Shown here: positions 8,262-15,644 of the stretch, piece by piece | Position numbering within the stretch: the first letter of the stretch is position 1 | Layout of the letters: each line of letters begins with the position of its first letter | Source of the DNA: Pimelobacter simplex | GTDB taxonomy: Bacteria; Actinomycetota; Actinomycetes; Propionibacteriales; Nocardioidaceae | Assembly: GCF_024662235.1 (NCBI RefSeq) | Contig: NZ_CP096276.1 | Location: 2,046,001-2,110,000 of the forward strand | Direction: 5' to 3' | Length of the DNA stretch: 64,000 bases | Program-made: the position numbers and the translations under genes | Notes under the pieces: generated by a model | The model's input: only the letters and a program-made list of their open reading frames with translations | What the model was told of the DNA's origin: nothing | Databases searched by the model: none

Positions 8262-9485
8262 TCAGCGGGTGCCGTCGTCGAGCGCCGTCCGGATCGCGGC
8301 CACCCCGGCCTCGACCTCGGCGAACGACGTCGACAGCGGCGACAACCCGAGCCGCAGCCCGTCGGGCATCCGGAAGTCCGGGATCACGTCCCGCTCCCAC
8401 AGCACCGCCGTCACCTCCCGCATCCGCGGGTGGGCCAGCGTGACGTGCCCGCCACGGACAGCGGGGTCGCGCGGCGAGGCCAGGCGTACGTCAGGCAGGT
8501 CGCGGTCGACCAGCGCGACGGCGTACTCGGTGAGGGCGATGGACTTGGCGCGGACGGCCTCGATGCCGGCCTCGGCGACCAGCTCGACCATGTCGGCCAG
8601 CCCGAGCATGCCGACGATCGGCGGGGTGCCGCTCAGCAGGCGGCGGATCCCCGTCGCCGGCGCGTACGACGGCCCCATGGTGAACGAGTCCGCGGCCCCC
8701 ATCCAGCCCTGCACCGGCTGGGCGAAGGAGCCGTCGGCGAGGTGGCGCGCGGCGACGTACCCGAACGCCGGGGCGCCGGGTCCGCCGTTGAGGTACTTGT
8801 AGGTGCAGCCGACCGCGAGGTCGATCTCCCACGCGTCGAGGGCGAGGGGCACCGAGCCGACCGAGTGGCACAGGTCGACGAGGACCCAGGCGCCCGCGTC
8901 GTGGGCGAGGCGGGTGAGGGCGGCGACGTCGGCGAGGTAGCCGGACTTGTAGGCGACGTGGGTGACCACGACCAGCGCGGTGTCGGGGCCCACGACGGGC
9001 GCCAGGTCGTCGACGGTGAGGCCGCCGTCGGGGTCGGCCTCGACCCAGCGGACGGTGAGGCCGCACTCCTGGGCGACGCCCTCGACGACGTACCGGTCGG
9101 TGGGGAAGTTGTCGCGGTCGATGACGATCTCGCGCCGGCCCGGCCGCGCGGCGACCGCGGCGCGCACCATCTTGTAGAGCAGCACCGTCGTCGAGTCCCC
9201 GATCGCGGTCTGCCCCGGCGCGGCGCCGAGCGCGACCTCCGCGAGCCGGTCCCCCAGCGTCAGCGGCTGGTCGAACCAGCGCTCGTCCCACCCGCGGATC
9301 AGGCGGCCGCCCCACTCCTCCTCGACGAACGCGGCCATCCGCGCGGCGGTCGCCCGCAGCGGCCGGCCGAGCGAGTTTCCGTCGAGGTAGACCACAGGTC
9401 CGGCCGCACCGACGAAGAGGTCGCGGTGGGCGGCGAGCGGGTCGGCGGCGTCGAGCGCCGCTGCATCGAGCGAGGTCAGCGTCAC
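8262..9485 (-). CDS. kynU: Kynureninase
   Basis: A 407-residue PLP enzyme that cleaves kynurenine (or 3-hydroxykynurenine) to anthranilate and alanine in tryptophan catabolism. Family features include YLDGNSLGRP near the N-terminus, the PLP aspartate in VLVDLCHSVGS, and the Schiff-base lysine in CTYKYLNGGPGAPAF. The likely start is GTG 9483-9485, 10 bases after the stop of the LigD-type polymerase gene, with GAGGAG in the end of that gene as a plausible ribosome-binding site. No other kynurenine-pathway gene (kynA, kynB) is in the window. Confidence 0.93.
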   Translation of the reverse strand: MTLTSLDAAALDAADPLAAHRDLFVGAAGPVVYLDGNSLGRPLRATAARMAAFVEEEWGGRLIRGWDERWFDQPLTLGDRLAEVALGAAPGQTAIGDSTTVLLYKMVRAAVAARPGRREIVIDRDNFPTDRYVVEGVAQECGLTVRWVEADPDGGLTVDDLAPVVGPDTALVVVTHVAYKSGYLADVAALTRLAHDAGAWVLVDLCHSVGSVPLALDAWEIDLAVGCTYKYLNGGPGAPAFGYVAARHLADGSFAQPVQGWMGAADSFTMGPSYAPATGIRRLLSGTPPIVGMLGLADMVELVAEAGIEAVRAKSIALTEYAVALVDRDLPDVRLASPRDPAVRGGHVTLAHPRMREVTAVLWERDVIPDFRMPDGLRLGLSPLSTSFAEVEAGVAAIRTALDDGTR

Positions 9486-9495
9486 CTTCCGCAAC

Positions 9496-10443
9496 CTACT
9501 CCTCGCCGTCGTCCTCGTCGGGCAGGTCGTCGCGGTCCGCCCACGCCACCAGCGGCGCGATGTCGAAGACGTGGTCGTCGATGTCGTGGTGCAGGTCCCC
9601 GAGCTCGGCGAACCGCGCCGGCACCGTGCGGATCGTGAAGTCCCGCGGATCCGCGTCGTCGATCTCGTCCCACCGGACCGGCGTCGAGACCCGGGCGTCC
9701 GGCAGCCCCCGCACCGAGTACGCCGCCGCGATCGTGTGGTCGCGGGCGTTCTGGTTGTAGTCGACGAAGACCGCCGCAGGGTCGCGGTCCTTCTTCCACC
9801 AGGTGGTGGTGACCAGCCCGGACGCCCGGCGCTCGACCTCGCGGGCGAAGGCGAGCGCGGCCCGTCGTACGCCCTTGTGGTCGAGCTCGGGCTTGATCCG
9901 CACGTAGATGTGGAGGCCCTTGCTCCCGCTGGTCTTGGGGTACCCGACCGCGCCGAGCTCGTCCAGCACCTCGTGGGCCACGTGCGCCACGCGCCGGATG
10001 TCGTCGTACGTCGACTCGGGGCCGGGATCGAGGTCGATGCGCCACTCGTCGGGCTGCTCGGTCGCCCCACGCCGGCTGTTCCACGGGTGGAACTCCACCG
10101 TCGACATCTGCACCGCCCAGATCACCGACGCCAGCTCGGTCACGCAGAGCTCGTCGGCCGTCCGCTTCCACCGCGGGAAGAACAGCTGCACCGTCTCCAC
10201 CCAGTCGGGCGCGCCCGCGGGGAGCCGCTTCTGGTGCACCTTGTCGCCGTCGAGCCCCTTGGGGAAGCGGTGCAGCATGCACGGGCGCTCCCACAGCGCG
10301 TTGACGATCCCGTCGCCGACCGCGAGGTAGTACTCGACGAGGTCGAGCTTGGTCGCACCGATCTCCGGGAAGTAGATCCGGTCGGGGTTGCTCACCCGCA
10401 CGACACGGCTCTCGACCTCGATCTCGACCGCCGGGGACGCCAT
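9496..10443 (-). CDS. Stand-alone LigD-type DNA polymerase/primase domain (AEP superfamily)
   Basis: A 315-residue archaeo-eukaryotic-primase-type polymerase equal to the POL domain of LigD, the non-homologous end-joining ligase. Motif I appears in WRIDLDPGP (the Asp-x-Asp metal site), motif II in KTSGSKGLHIYV, and motif III as the aspartate in VFVDYNQN. There is no ligase or phosphoesterase domain and no ku gene nearby, so it is a separate polymerase paralogue. Such proteins can fill gaps or add nucleotides in end joining or excision repair. It lies between a NUDIX gene (21 bases) and kynU (10 bases), probably one operon. Confidence 0.9.
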   Translation of the reverse strand: MASPAVEIEVESRVVRVSNPDRIYFPEIGATKLDLVEYYLAVGDGIVNALWERPCMLHRFPKGLDGDKVHQKRLPAGAPDWVETVQLFFPRWKRTADELCVTELASVIWAVQMSTVEFHPWNSRRGATEQPDEWRIDLDPGPESTYDDIRRVAHVAHEVLDELGAVGYPKTSGSKGLHIYVRIKPELDHKGVRRAALAFAREVERRASGLVTTTWWKKDRDPAAVFVDYNQNARDHTIAAAYSVRGLPDARVSTPVRWDEIDDADPRDFTIRTVPARFAELGDLHHDIDDHVFDIAPLVAWADRDDLPDEDDGEE

Positions 10444-10464
10444 GGCGCGACAGTACCGAAAGGG

Positions 10465-11016
10465 TCAGACCAGACGGCCCGACGCCACGAGCGCGAGGAG
10501 GATCGCGGCGAGGCTGGAGGCGTCCGCGATCTCGCCGCGGCCGATCCGCGCGATCACGTCGGCCACGGGCACCCGGTGGACGCCGACGATGCCGTCCGCC
10601 GCGTGCTCCTCACCGCCGGCGTACGTCAGGTCGCGCGCGAGGTAGACCGTCTCCGGCGCGTCGGCGACGCCGATGAGCGCGCCCATCCGCCCGATCTCCT
10701 GCCAGTACGCCGCGACGAGGCCGGTCTCCTCGCGGAGCTCGCGCTGCGCGGCGACGAGCGGGTCCTCGCCGTCGGTGCTGCCCGCCGGGATCTCCAGCGA
10801 CGACGGCTCGCCGGTCGTGTAGCGGTCGACCTCGACGAGCACGAGCTCATCGCCCTCGGTGAGCGCGACGACGAAGACAGCCGGGTTGCGGACCTCGACG
10901 ACGCCGTAGATGCCGGGCTCGCCGTCCGGCCGCTGCACCTCGTCCTCCCGGATCCGGATCCAGGGGTTCTCGTACACGACCCGGCTCGACGTCCGGCCCC
11001 AGGCGCTCGCTCCCAT
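10465..11016 (-). CDS. NUDIX hydrolase, ADP-ribose pyrophosphatase-like
   Basis: A 183-residue NUDIX-fold pyrophosphohydrolase. The helix REL-REETGL with its upstream Glu (E-x7-REUxEExGU) is intact at about residues 86-103. The first glycine is one residue too close (G-x4-E rather than G-x5-E), a small departure from the consensus. The preceding EIPAG is typical of ADP-sugar pyrophosphatases, so ADP-ribose or a sugar nucleotide is the likely substrate. It starts at ATG 11014-11016, diverges from the ATPase gene by 40 bases and heads the NUDIX/polymerase/kynU operon. Confidence 0.88.
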   Translation of the reverse strand: MGASAWGRTSSRVVYENPWIRIREDEVQRPDGEPGIYGVVEVRNPAVFVVALTEGDELVLVEVDRYTTGEPSSLEIPAGSTDGEDPLVAAQRELREETGLVAAYWQEIGRMGALIGVADAPETVYLARDLTYAGGEEHAADGIVGVHRVPVADVIARIGRGEIADASSLAAILLALVASGRLV

Positions 11017-11056
11017 CGCGCCAACCTACGTCGGACCCCACGGCTACCGTGACCGC

Positions 11057-11776
11057 GTGGACTTCGACCAACCGCCCGTCGTGCGCGTCGACGCCGAGCA
11101 GCGCCTCGACCCCGACGCGTGGCCGATGACCGTCCCGGCGGTGGCCCAGGTGGTGCGCGAGGGTCTGGTGCTGCCCAAGGGGGTCACCTTCCTGGTCGGC
11201 GAGAACGGCTCGGGCAAGTCGACGCTCGTCGAGGCGATCGCGGTGGCGTTCGGACTGTCTCCCGAGGGCGGTACGGCGCAGGGGCGGCACAGCACGCGCG
11301 AGACGGAGTCGCCGCTGCACACGGCGCTGCGGCTCCAGCGCGGGATCGGGGCGCCAAGGTGGGGGTTCTTCCTGCGGGCCGAGACGATGCACGGCTGGTA
11401 CAGCTTCCTCGAGAACAACCCGAGCCGCGGCAGCGAGCCGGTCTTCCACGAGATGAGCCACGGCGAGTCGTTCCTCGAGGTGCTGCGGACCCGGTTCGAC
11501 TCCCCCGGCTTCTACTGCCTCGACGAGCCCGAGGCGGCGCTGTCGTTCTCCTCGACGCTCGGGTTGATCTCCGTGCTCGATCGGGTGGTGAGTGAGGGCG
11601 GCCAGGTGCTGTGCGCGACCCACTCGCCGGTGCTGGCGGCGATGCCGGGGGCGACGATCCTCGAGGTCAGCGACGCCGGCCTGCACCGTACGACGTGGGG
11701 CGAGCTCGAGCTGGTCCAGCACTGGCGGCGCTACCTCGACGACCCCCAGCGCTACCTGCGCCACGTCCTCGACTGA
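11057..11776 (+). CDS. Predicted AAA/ABC-type ATPase (COG3910-like)
   Basis: A 239-residue soluble ATPase with an ABC-style nucleotide site: Walker A GENGSGKST at 48-56, a signature-like MSHGESF near 133, Walker B FYCLDEPEAALS near 154 and the H-loop CATHSPVLAAMPGA near 190. There is no membrane domain and no coiled coil as in SMC proteins. It starts at GTG 11057-11059. Homologues are widespread but uncharacterised. Divergence from the NUDIX/polymerase operon by 40 bases suggests shared control but does not define a role. Confidence 0.82.
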   Translation: MDFDQPPVVRVDAEQRLDPDAWPMTVPAVAQVVREGLVLPKGVTFLVGENGSGKSTLVEAIAVAFGLSPEGGTAQGRHSTRETESPLHTALRLQRGIGAPRWGFFLRAETMHGWYSFLENNPSRGSEPVFHEMSHGESFLEVLRTRFDSPGFYCLDEPEAALSFSSTLGLISVLDRVVSEGGQVLCATHSPVLAAMPGATILEVSDAGLHRTTWGELELVQHWRRYLDDPQRYLRHVLD

Positions 11777-11805
11777 GACCGGCGGACAACGTCCATGAGA
11801 TCGCC

Positions 11806-11833
11806 TGTCACGCAACGACCCGGTCGGGGCGTC
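11806..11833 (+). promoter_or_regulatory. Possible ECF promoter of second sigma gene
   Basis: TGTCAC (11806-11811) and CGTC (11830-11833), 18 bases apart, resemble ECF-type -35 and -10 boxes. The CGTC box is only 2 bases from the ATG at 11836, so the transcript would have to start at or inside the first codons. Weak, by-eye evidence. Confidence 0.25.
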
Positions 11834-11835
11834 AG

Positions 11836-12351
11836 ATGGGTGTGAAGGCAGACCGGCAGGCCGAGGAGTTCACCGCGTTCGTGCGCTCCAGCGGCACCCA
11901 GCTCCACCAGGCGGCGATGCTGCTCACCGGCGACCACCACCTCGCCGAGGACCTGACCCAGGCGACCTACGCCAAGGTGTTCGTGCACTGGCGGCGGGTG
12001 CAGACCGCGGACAGCCCGCTGGCCTATGCCCGGACGACGCTGCTCAACACGTTCCTGTCCCACCGGCGGCTGCGGCGCAACAGCGAGCGGCCCAGCGACC
12101 TCACCGACGCCGATCTCAGCCCACCTCCGGGCGCCGACCCGGGGACGCGCGTCGACCTGCTCGCCGCGCTCGCCGGACTGCCTCCGCTCGACCGCGCCGT
12201 GGTGGTCCTCCGCTACTGGGAGGACCGCAGCGTCGCCGACACCGCGACCGATCTCGGGATCAGCGAGTCCGCCGTGCGGACCCGCGCGCGCCGCGCCCTG
12301 CTGCGGCTGCGCCCCCTGATCGACCCCGTCTCCGAGAGGACCCACCCGTGA
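11836..12351 (+). CDS. SigE-family ECF RNA polymerase sigma factor (second)
   Basis: A 171-residue ECF sigma factor. Region 2 includes HHLAEDLTQATYAKVFVHW (about 34-52) and region 4 the helix-turn-helix SVADTATDLGISESAVRTRA near the C-terminus. The LLNTFLSHRRLRR stretch is typical of the Streptomyces SigE-type subfamily. There is no ribosome-binding site before ATG 11836, and an in-frame GTG two codons later is an alternative start. The stop overlaps the next start in GTGA, again pairing it with a single-span membrane protein. It is a distant paralogue of the sigma factor at 6581. Confidence 0.88.
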   Translation: MGVKADRQAEEFTAFVRSSGTQLHQAAMLLTGDHHLAEDLTQATYAKVFVHWRRVQTADSPLAYARTTLLNTFLSHRRLRRNSERPSDLTDADLSPPPGADPGTRVDLLAALAGLPPLDRAVVVLRYWEDRSVADTATDLGISESAVRTRARRALLRLRPLIDPVSERTHP

Positions 12352-12962
12352 ACGACCTCGACCCGAACCTCACCACCGCCCTGCGCGAGCGGCTCCGCGA
12401 CGAGCGCCCCGACCTCGAGCACCTCGCCCAGGCCTCGCTCCGCGCGGGCGTCCGGATCCGCCGCCGGCGCCGGATCGGTGCCGCTGCCGGAGGCGTCCTC
12501 GCGGTGACGGCCATCGCGCTGAGCGCGTCCGCCCTCGCCGGAGGCAGTACGACGGCCCGCGACGCCGCCGTCGCGACCACGCCGACCCCCACGGCCGCCG
12601 CGACCGTCACCGCCCCGCCGGGCGAGCAGGACGGCCTCGAGCCCGGTGCACTGGGCGAGCCGGTGCTGCCCTTCACGCTCGACCTGCCCGACTGGACCTG
12701 CGAGTACTTCCCCGTCGACGACAAGGCCTGGTGCACCACCCCGGGCCAGAACGGCGTCACCGTGGTCGCCCGCCCGGCCGCCGAGCACGCCGACTGGGCC
12801 GGCCAGCCCGACAAGGGCGCCGACGCGTCGACCCTGTGGACCAGCCCGGTGCACGGCAACTACTTCGTGACGGTCCAGGGCAGCCGTGCGGACCTCGGCG
12901 CGACCCCGGTCGCGACCTTCATCGACGGGCTGCGGCTCGCGCCGCGCTGGGACCGCCCCTGA
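12348..12962 (+). CDS. Single-span membrane protein, probable anti-sigma partner
   Basis: A 204-residue protein with a charged N-terminus, an RIRRRRR cluster, one membrane helix at about residues 43-65, a Thr/Pro/Ala-rich linker and an extracytoplasmic domain of about 110 residues. Two cysteines in TCEYF and AWCTT could form a disulfide outside the membrane. It is translationally coupled to the ECF sigma gene (GTGA overlap), which suggests an anti-sigma role. No recognised anti-sigma motif is visible. Its last 44 bases overlap the convergent MFS gene. Confidence 0.72.
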   Translation: MNDLDPNLTTALRERLRDERPDLEHLAQASLRAGVRIRRRRRIGAAAGGVLAVTAIALSASALAGGSTTARDAAVATTPTPTAAATVTAPPGEQDGLEPGALGEPVLPFTLDLPDWTCEYFPVDDKAWCTTPGQNGVTVVARPAAEHADWAGQPDKGADASTLWTSPVHGNYFVTVQGSRADLGATPVATFIDGLRLAPRWDRP

Positions 12963-14100
12963 GCGTCACCGCCGCCAGTCCGGCCGCCGCCACCGCGACC
13001 AGGACCGCGGCGGGGAGCCCGAGCCCGGCGATGCCGTACCGGGCGACGATGCCGGAGGCGAGGGCCGCACCGACCGCGATGCCGCCGTTGAACAGCACCG
13101 GGATCAGCGCTCCGGCCAGCCCGCGGTGCGCCGGTCCGGCCAGCCGCAGCACCAGCGTCTGGGCCAGCGGCGGAAGGGCTCCGGAGGCCACGCCCCACAG
13201 CACCACGAGGGCGAGGCTGCCGGTCCCGGCGACGGCGACGATGGCCGCGGCGGTGACCGCGGTCGCGACGACGAGCGCGGGTCCGGTCCGCTCCGCGCGG
13301 CCGGCGACCACCACGCCGACGGCGGAGGCCAGGCCGAAGACCAGCAGCACCAGCGCGGGCGGTCCGGCCAGGCGCGTGATGAACGTGTAGGCGCCGTAGT
13401 GCCCGACCAGCACCAGCGCGACCAGCAGCGTGATCACGACCATCGGGCGCAGCGACGAGCCGCCCGCGCCGGCCGCCGCGCTCGTGGGGCCGGCGGGCGG
13501 CGCGCCGGGCACCACCCGCAGCACCAGGAGCGCCATCACCAGGCTCGCCACGGCGAGCACGGCGAAGGACGCGCGCCAGCCGGCGAGGTCCGCGACGAGC
13601 CGGCCGGCCGGCGTACCGAGCACGAGGCCGAGCGTCGCTCCCCCGAGCACGACCGACGTGGCCCGCCCGAGCAGCCGGTCCGAGACCAGGTCCGCGACGT
13701 GCGCGTTGACCGTCGACCAGAGCAGGCCCACCGACGCGGCACCCAGGGTCCGCGCCCCCAGCACCACCCCGTACGACGGCGCGAGGGCGGTCAGCCCGGC
13801 CGCCAGCGCGAACGCCACCAGGCTGCCCGCGACGACCAGCGCCCGCGGGTACCGCCGGGTCAGCCGGACCAGCGGGAAGCTCGCCACGACCACGACGGCC
13901 GCCCACAGGCTGACCAGGAGCCCGGTGGCGGACTCGGCGACGCCGAGCCCCCGGCTCATCGGGCCGAGGACCGCGGTCGGCAGCATCTCGCCGGTGACCA
14001 TCACCAGCGTGGCGCCGCCGAGGACGAGCAGGGCCGGCCACGGCAGCCCCGCGGCAGGAGGAGCGGCAGGGGCGGGTGGCGGGGTGCTGGTGAGCGTCAT
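12919..14100 (-). CDS. MFS transporter, DHA1-type drug efflux
   Basis: A 393-residue protein with about 12 membrane helices. It has the MFS signatures LVRLTRRYPRALVVAG (loop 2-3) and LGTPAGRLVADLAGWRASF (motif C region and loop 4-5), as in proton-driven drug antiporters of the Cmx/Bcr type. It is divergent from a MerR regulator and preceded by a MerR-class promoter, so it is probably the regulated target. No ribosome-binding site precedes ATG 14098-14100; the -10-like TAGCGT ends 6 bases upstream, suggesting a leaderless mRNA. The substrate is unknown. The 3' end overlaps the opposite anti-sigma gene by 44 bases. Confidence 0.85.
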   Translation of the reverse strand: MTLTSTPPPAPAAPPAAGLPWPALLVLGGATLVMVTGEMLPTAVLGPMSRGLGVAESATGLLVSLWAAVVVVASFPLVRLTRRYPRALVVAGSLVAFALAAGLTALAPSYGVVLGARTLGAASVGLLWSTVNAHVADLVSDRLLGRATSVVLGGATLGLVLGTPAGRLVADLAGWRASFAVLAVASLVMALLVLRVVPGAPPAGPTSAAAGAGGSSLRPMVVITLLVALVLVGHYGAYTFITRLAGPPALVLLVFGLASAVGVVVAGRAERTGPALVVATAVTAAAIVAVAGTGSLALVVLWGVASGALPPLAQTLVLRLAGPAHRGLAGALIPVLFNGGIAVGAALASGIVARYGIAGLGLPAAVLVAVAAAGLAAVTLRGGPSAARAAARR

Positions 14101-14106
14101 GCTTCG

Positions 14107-14138
14107 ACGCTAGAGTTTGACACTGATGTCAATGTCAA
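14107..14138 (-). promoter_or_regulatory. MerR-class promoter (20-base spacer) for the MFS gene
   Basis: On the minus strand TTGACA (14133-14138) and TAGCGT (14107-14112) are separated by 20 bases, the overlong spacing that MerR-family activators correct by bending DNA. Inside the spacer lies the dyad TTGACA-N4-TGTCAA (14117-14132), the expected regulator site. It lies between the divergent MFS and MerR genes. Confidence 0.6.
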
Positions 14139-14169
14139 GGTCTCTTCACGCGAAGGTGAGGCAGCAGAC

Positions 14170-14538
14170 ATGAAGATCGGCGAGCTGGCCGCGCGGACCG
14201 GGGTCGCGCCGCGCCTGATCCGGTACTACGAGCAGCAGGAGCTGCTCAGTGCCGACCGGCAGCCCAACGGCTACCGGGACTACGACGAGGCCCACGTCGA
14301 GCGGGTCGAGCGCGTGGCCGGCCTGGTCCAGGCCGGCATCCCGACGCGCCTGGTCAAGGTGCTCCTGGACGCCGAGGACGCCTGTGCCCGCGAGGAGCCG
14401 ACCTGTCCGGCCGAGGTGGCCGCGCTGCTGGCGGCCGAGCTCGACGGGCTGGAGAAGCGGATCGCGTGCCTGAGCCGCAGCCGGGACACGATCCACCGCT
14501 TCCTCGACCAGACCCGGGCCCAGGTCGCGCCGGCCTGA
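14170..14538 (+). CDS. MerR-family transcriptional regulator
   Basis: A 122-residue MerR-type activator. The winged helix-turn-helix opens MKIGELAARTGVAPRLIRYYE, followed by the wing NGYRDYDE and a coiled-coil dimerisation helix. Cysteines in DACAREEPTCP (about 74 and 81) and in RIACLS could sense a thiol-reactive compound or a metal; this is inference. ATG 14170 follows GTGAGG at 14155-14161. It is divergent from the MFS efflux gene and probably controls both itself and that gene. Confidence 0.92.
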   Translation: MKIGELAARTGVAPRLIRYYEQQELLSADRQPNGYRDYDEAHVERVERVAGLVQAGIPTRLVKVLLDAEDACAREEPTCPAEVAALLAAELDGLEKRIACLSRSRDTIHRFLDQTRAQVAPA

Positions 14539-14543
14539 CCGGC

Positions 14544-14577
14544 CTGGCGCGACCACCCTGGCGCGACCACCCTGGCC
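14544..14577. repeat. 14-base tandem repeat, about 2.4 copies
   Basis: CTGGCGCGACCACC occurs at 14544-14557 and again, without spacing, at 14558-14571, with a partial third copy following. It lies in the 59-base gap between the convergent MerR and luciferase-like genes. No function is evident. Confidence 0.75.
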
Positions 14578-14597
14578 AGCGCGCGGCCGGGCGCCCC

Positions 14598-15617
14598 TCA
14601 GCGCCAGCCGAGCGCGGGCGCCACGTGGGTGAGCACCGACTCCAGCACGTGGGCGTTGTAGTCGACGCCCAGCTGGTTCGGGACCGTCAGGAGCAGGGTG
14701 TCGGCCTCGGCGATCGCCTCGTCCTCGCGCAGCTGCTCGACGAGCTGGTCCGGCTCGGCGGCGTACGTCCGGCCGAAGATCGCGCGCATGTTGTCGATCT
14801 GGCCGACCTGGTCGGACTCCTCGCGGCCGGTGCCGAAGTAGGCCCGGTCCTCCTCGGTGACGAGCGGGAAGAGCGAGCGGCTCACCGAGACCCGCGGCGT
14901 GCGGTCGTGGCCCGCCTCGGCCCAGGCAGCCCGGAACTCCCGGATCTGGTCGGCCTGCTGGACGTGGAACGGCTGGCCGCTCTCGTCCTCCTTGAGCGTC
15001 GAGCTCATCAGGTTCATGCCGAGACCGGCGGCCCAGCGGGCGGTGCCGTTGGACGCCGCTCCCCACCAGAGCCGGTCGCGCAGGCCCTCGGAGTGGGGCT
15101 CGAGACGCAGCAGGCCGGGCGGGTTGGCGAACATCGGGCGCGGGCTCGGCTGGGCGAAGCCCTCACCCTGGAGGACGCCGAGCAGCACCTCGGTGTGCTT
15201 GCGGGCCATGTCCGCCTCGGTCTCGCCCTCCGCGGGCGCGTAGCCGAAGTAGCGCCAGCCGTCGACGACCTGCTCCGGTGACCCGCGCGAGATGCCGAGC
15301 TGGAGCCTGCCCTCGGAGATGAGGTCGGCCGCGCCGGCGTCCTCGGCAAAGTACAGCGGGTTCTCGTAGCGCATGTCGATGACGCCGGTGCCGATCTCGA
15401 TCCGGCTGGTCTTGGCGCCGATCGCGGCGAGCAGCGGGAACGGGCTGGCGAGCTGGCGGGCGAAGTGGTGCACCCGGAAGTACGCGCCGTCGGCGCCGAG
15501 CTCCTCCGCCGCGACGGCGAGGTCGATCGACTGCAGCAGCGCGTCGGAGGCCGTCTGCACCTGGGAGTGCGGGCTGGGCGTCCAGTGGCCGAAGGACAGG
15601 AATCCGATCTTCTTCAC
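14598..15617 (-). CDS. LLM-class flavin-dependent oxidoreductase
   Basis: A 339-residue luciferase-like monooxygenase of the bacterial F420/FMN superfamily. It has the TIM-barrel features YFRVHHFARQLASPFPLLAA, the strand RIEIGTGVIDMRYENPLYFAEDA and the flavin-phosphate region LQLGISRGSPEQ. The family uses reduced FMN or F420, and the substrate cannot be deduced. It starts at GTG 15615-15617. A small palindrome (15622-15635) lies immediately upstream. It stands alone between the MerR gene and the broken rsmB. Confidence 0.87.
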   Translation of the reverse strand: MKKIGFLSFGHWTPSPHSQVQTASDALLQSIDLAVAAEELGADGAYFRVHHFARQLASPFPLLAAIGAKTSRIEIGTGVIDMRYENPLYFAEDAGAADLISEGRLQLGISRGSPEQVVDGWRYFGYAPAEGETEADMARKHTEVLLGVLQGEGFAQPSPRPMFANPPGLLRLEPHSEGLRDRLWWGAASNGTARWAAGLGMNLMSSTLKEDESGQPFHVQQADQIREFRAAWAEAGHDRTPRVSVSRSLFPLVTEEDRAYFGTGREESDQVGQIDNMRAIFGRTYAAEPDQLVEQLREDEAIAEADTLLLTVPNQLGVDYNAHVLESVLTHVAPALGWR

Positions 15618-15621
15618 GCTG

Positions 15622-15635
15622 GTTGAACCGTCAAC
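15622..15635. promoter_or_regulatory. Possible operator upstream of the LLM oxidoreductase
   Basis: GTTGA-ACCG-TCAAC is a 5-base inverted repeat with a 4-base centre, placed 5 bases before the GTG start of the luciferase-like gene. A repressor bound there could block initiation. No regulator gene is adjacent. Confidence 0.35.
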
Positions 15636-15644
15636 TATCTCTCG

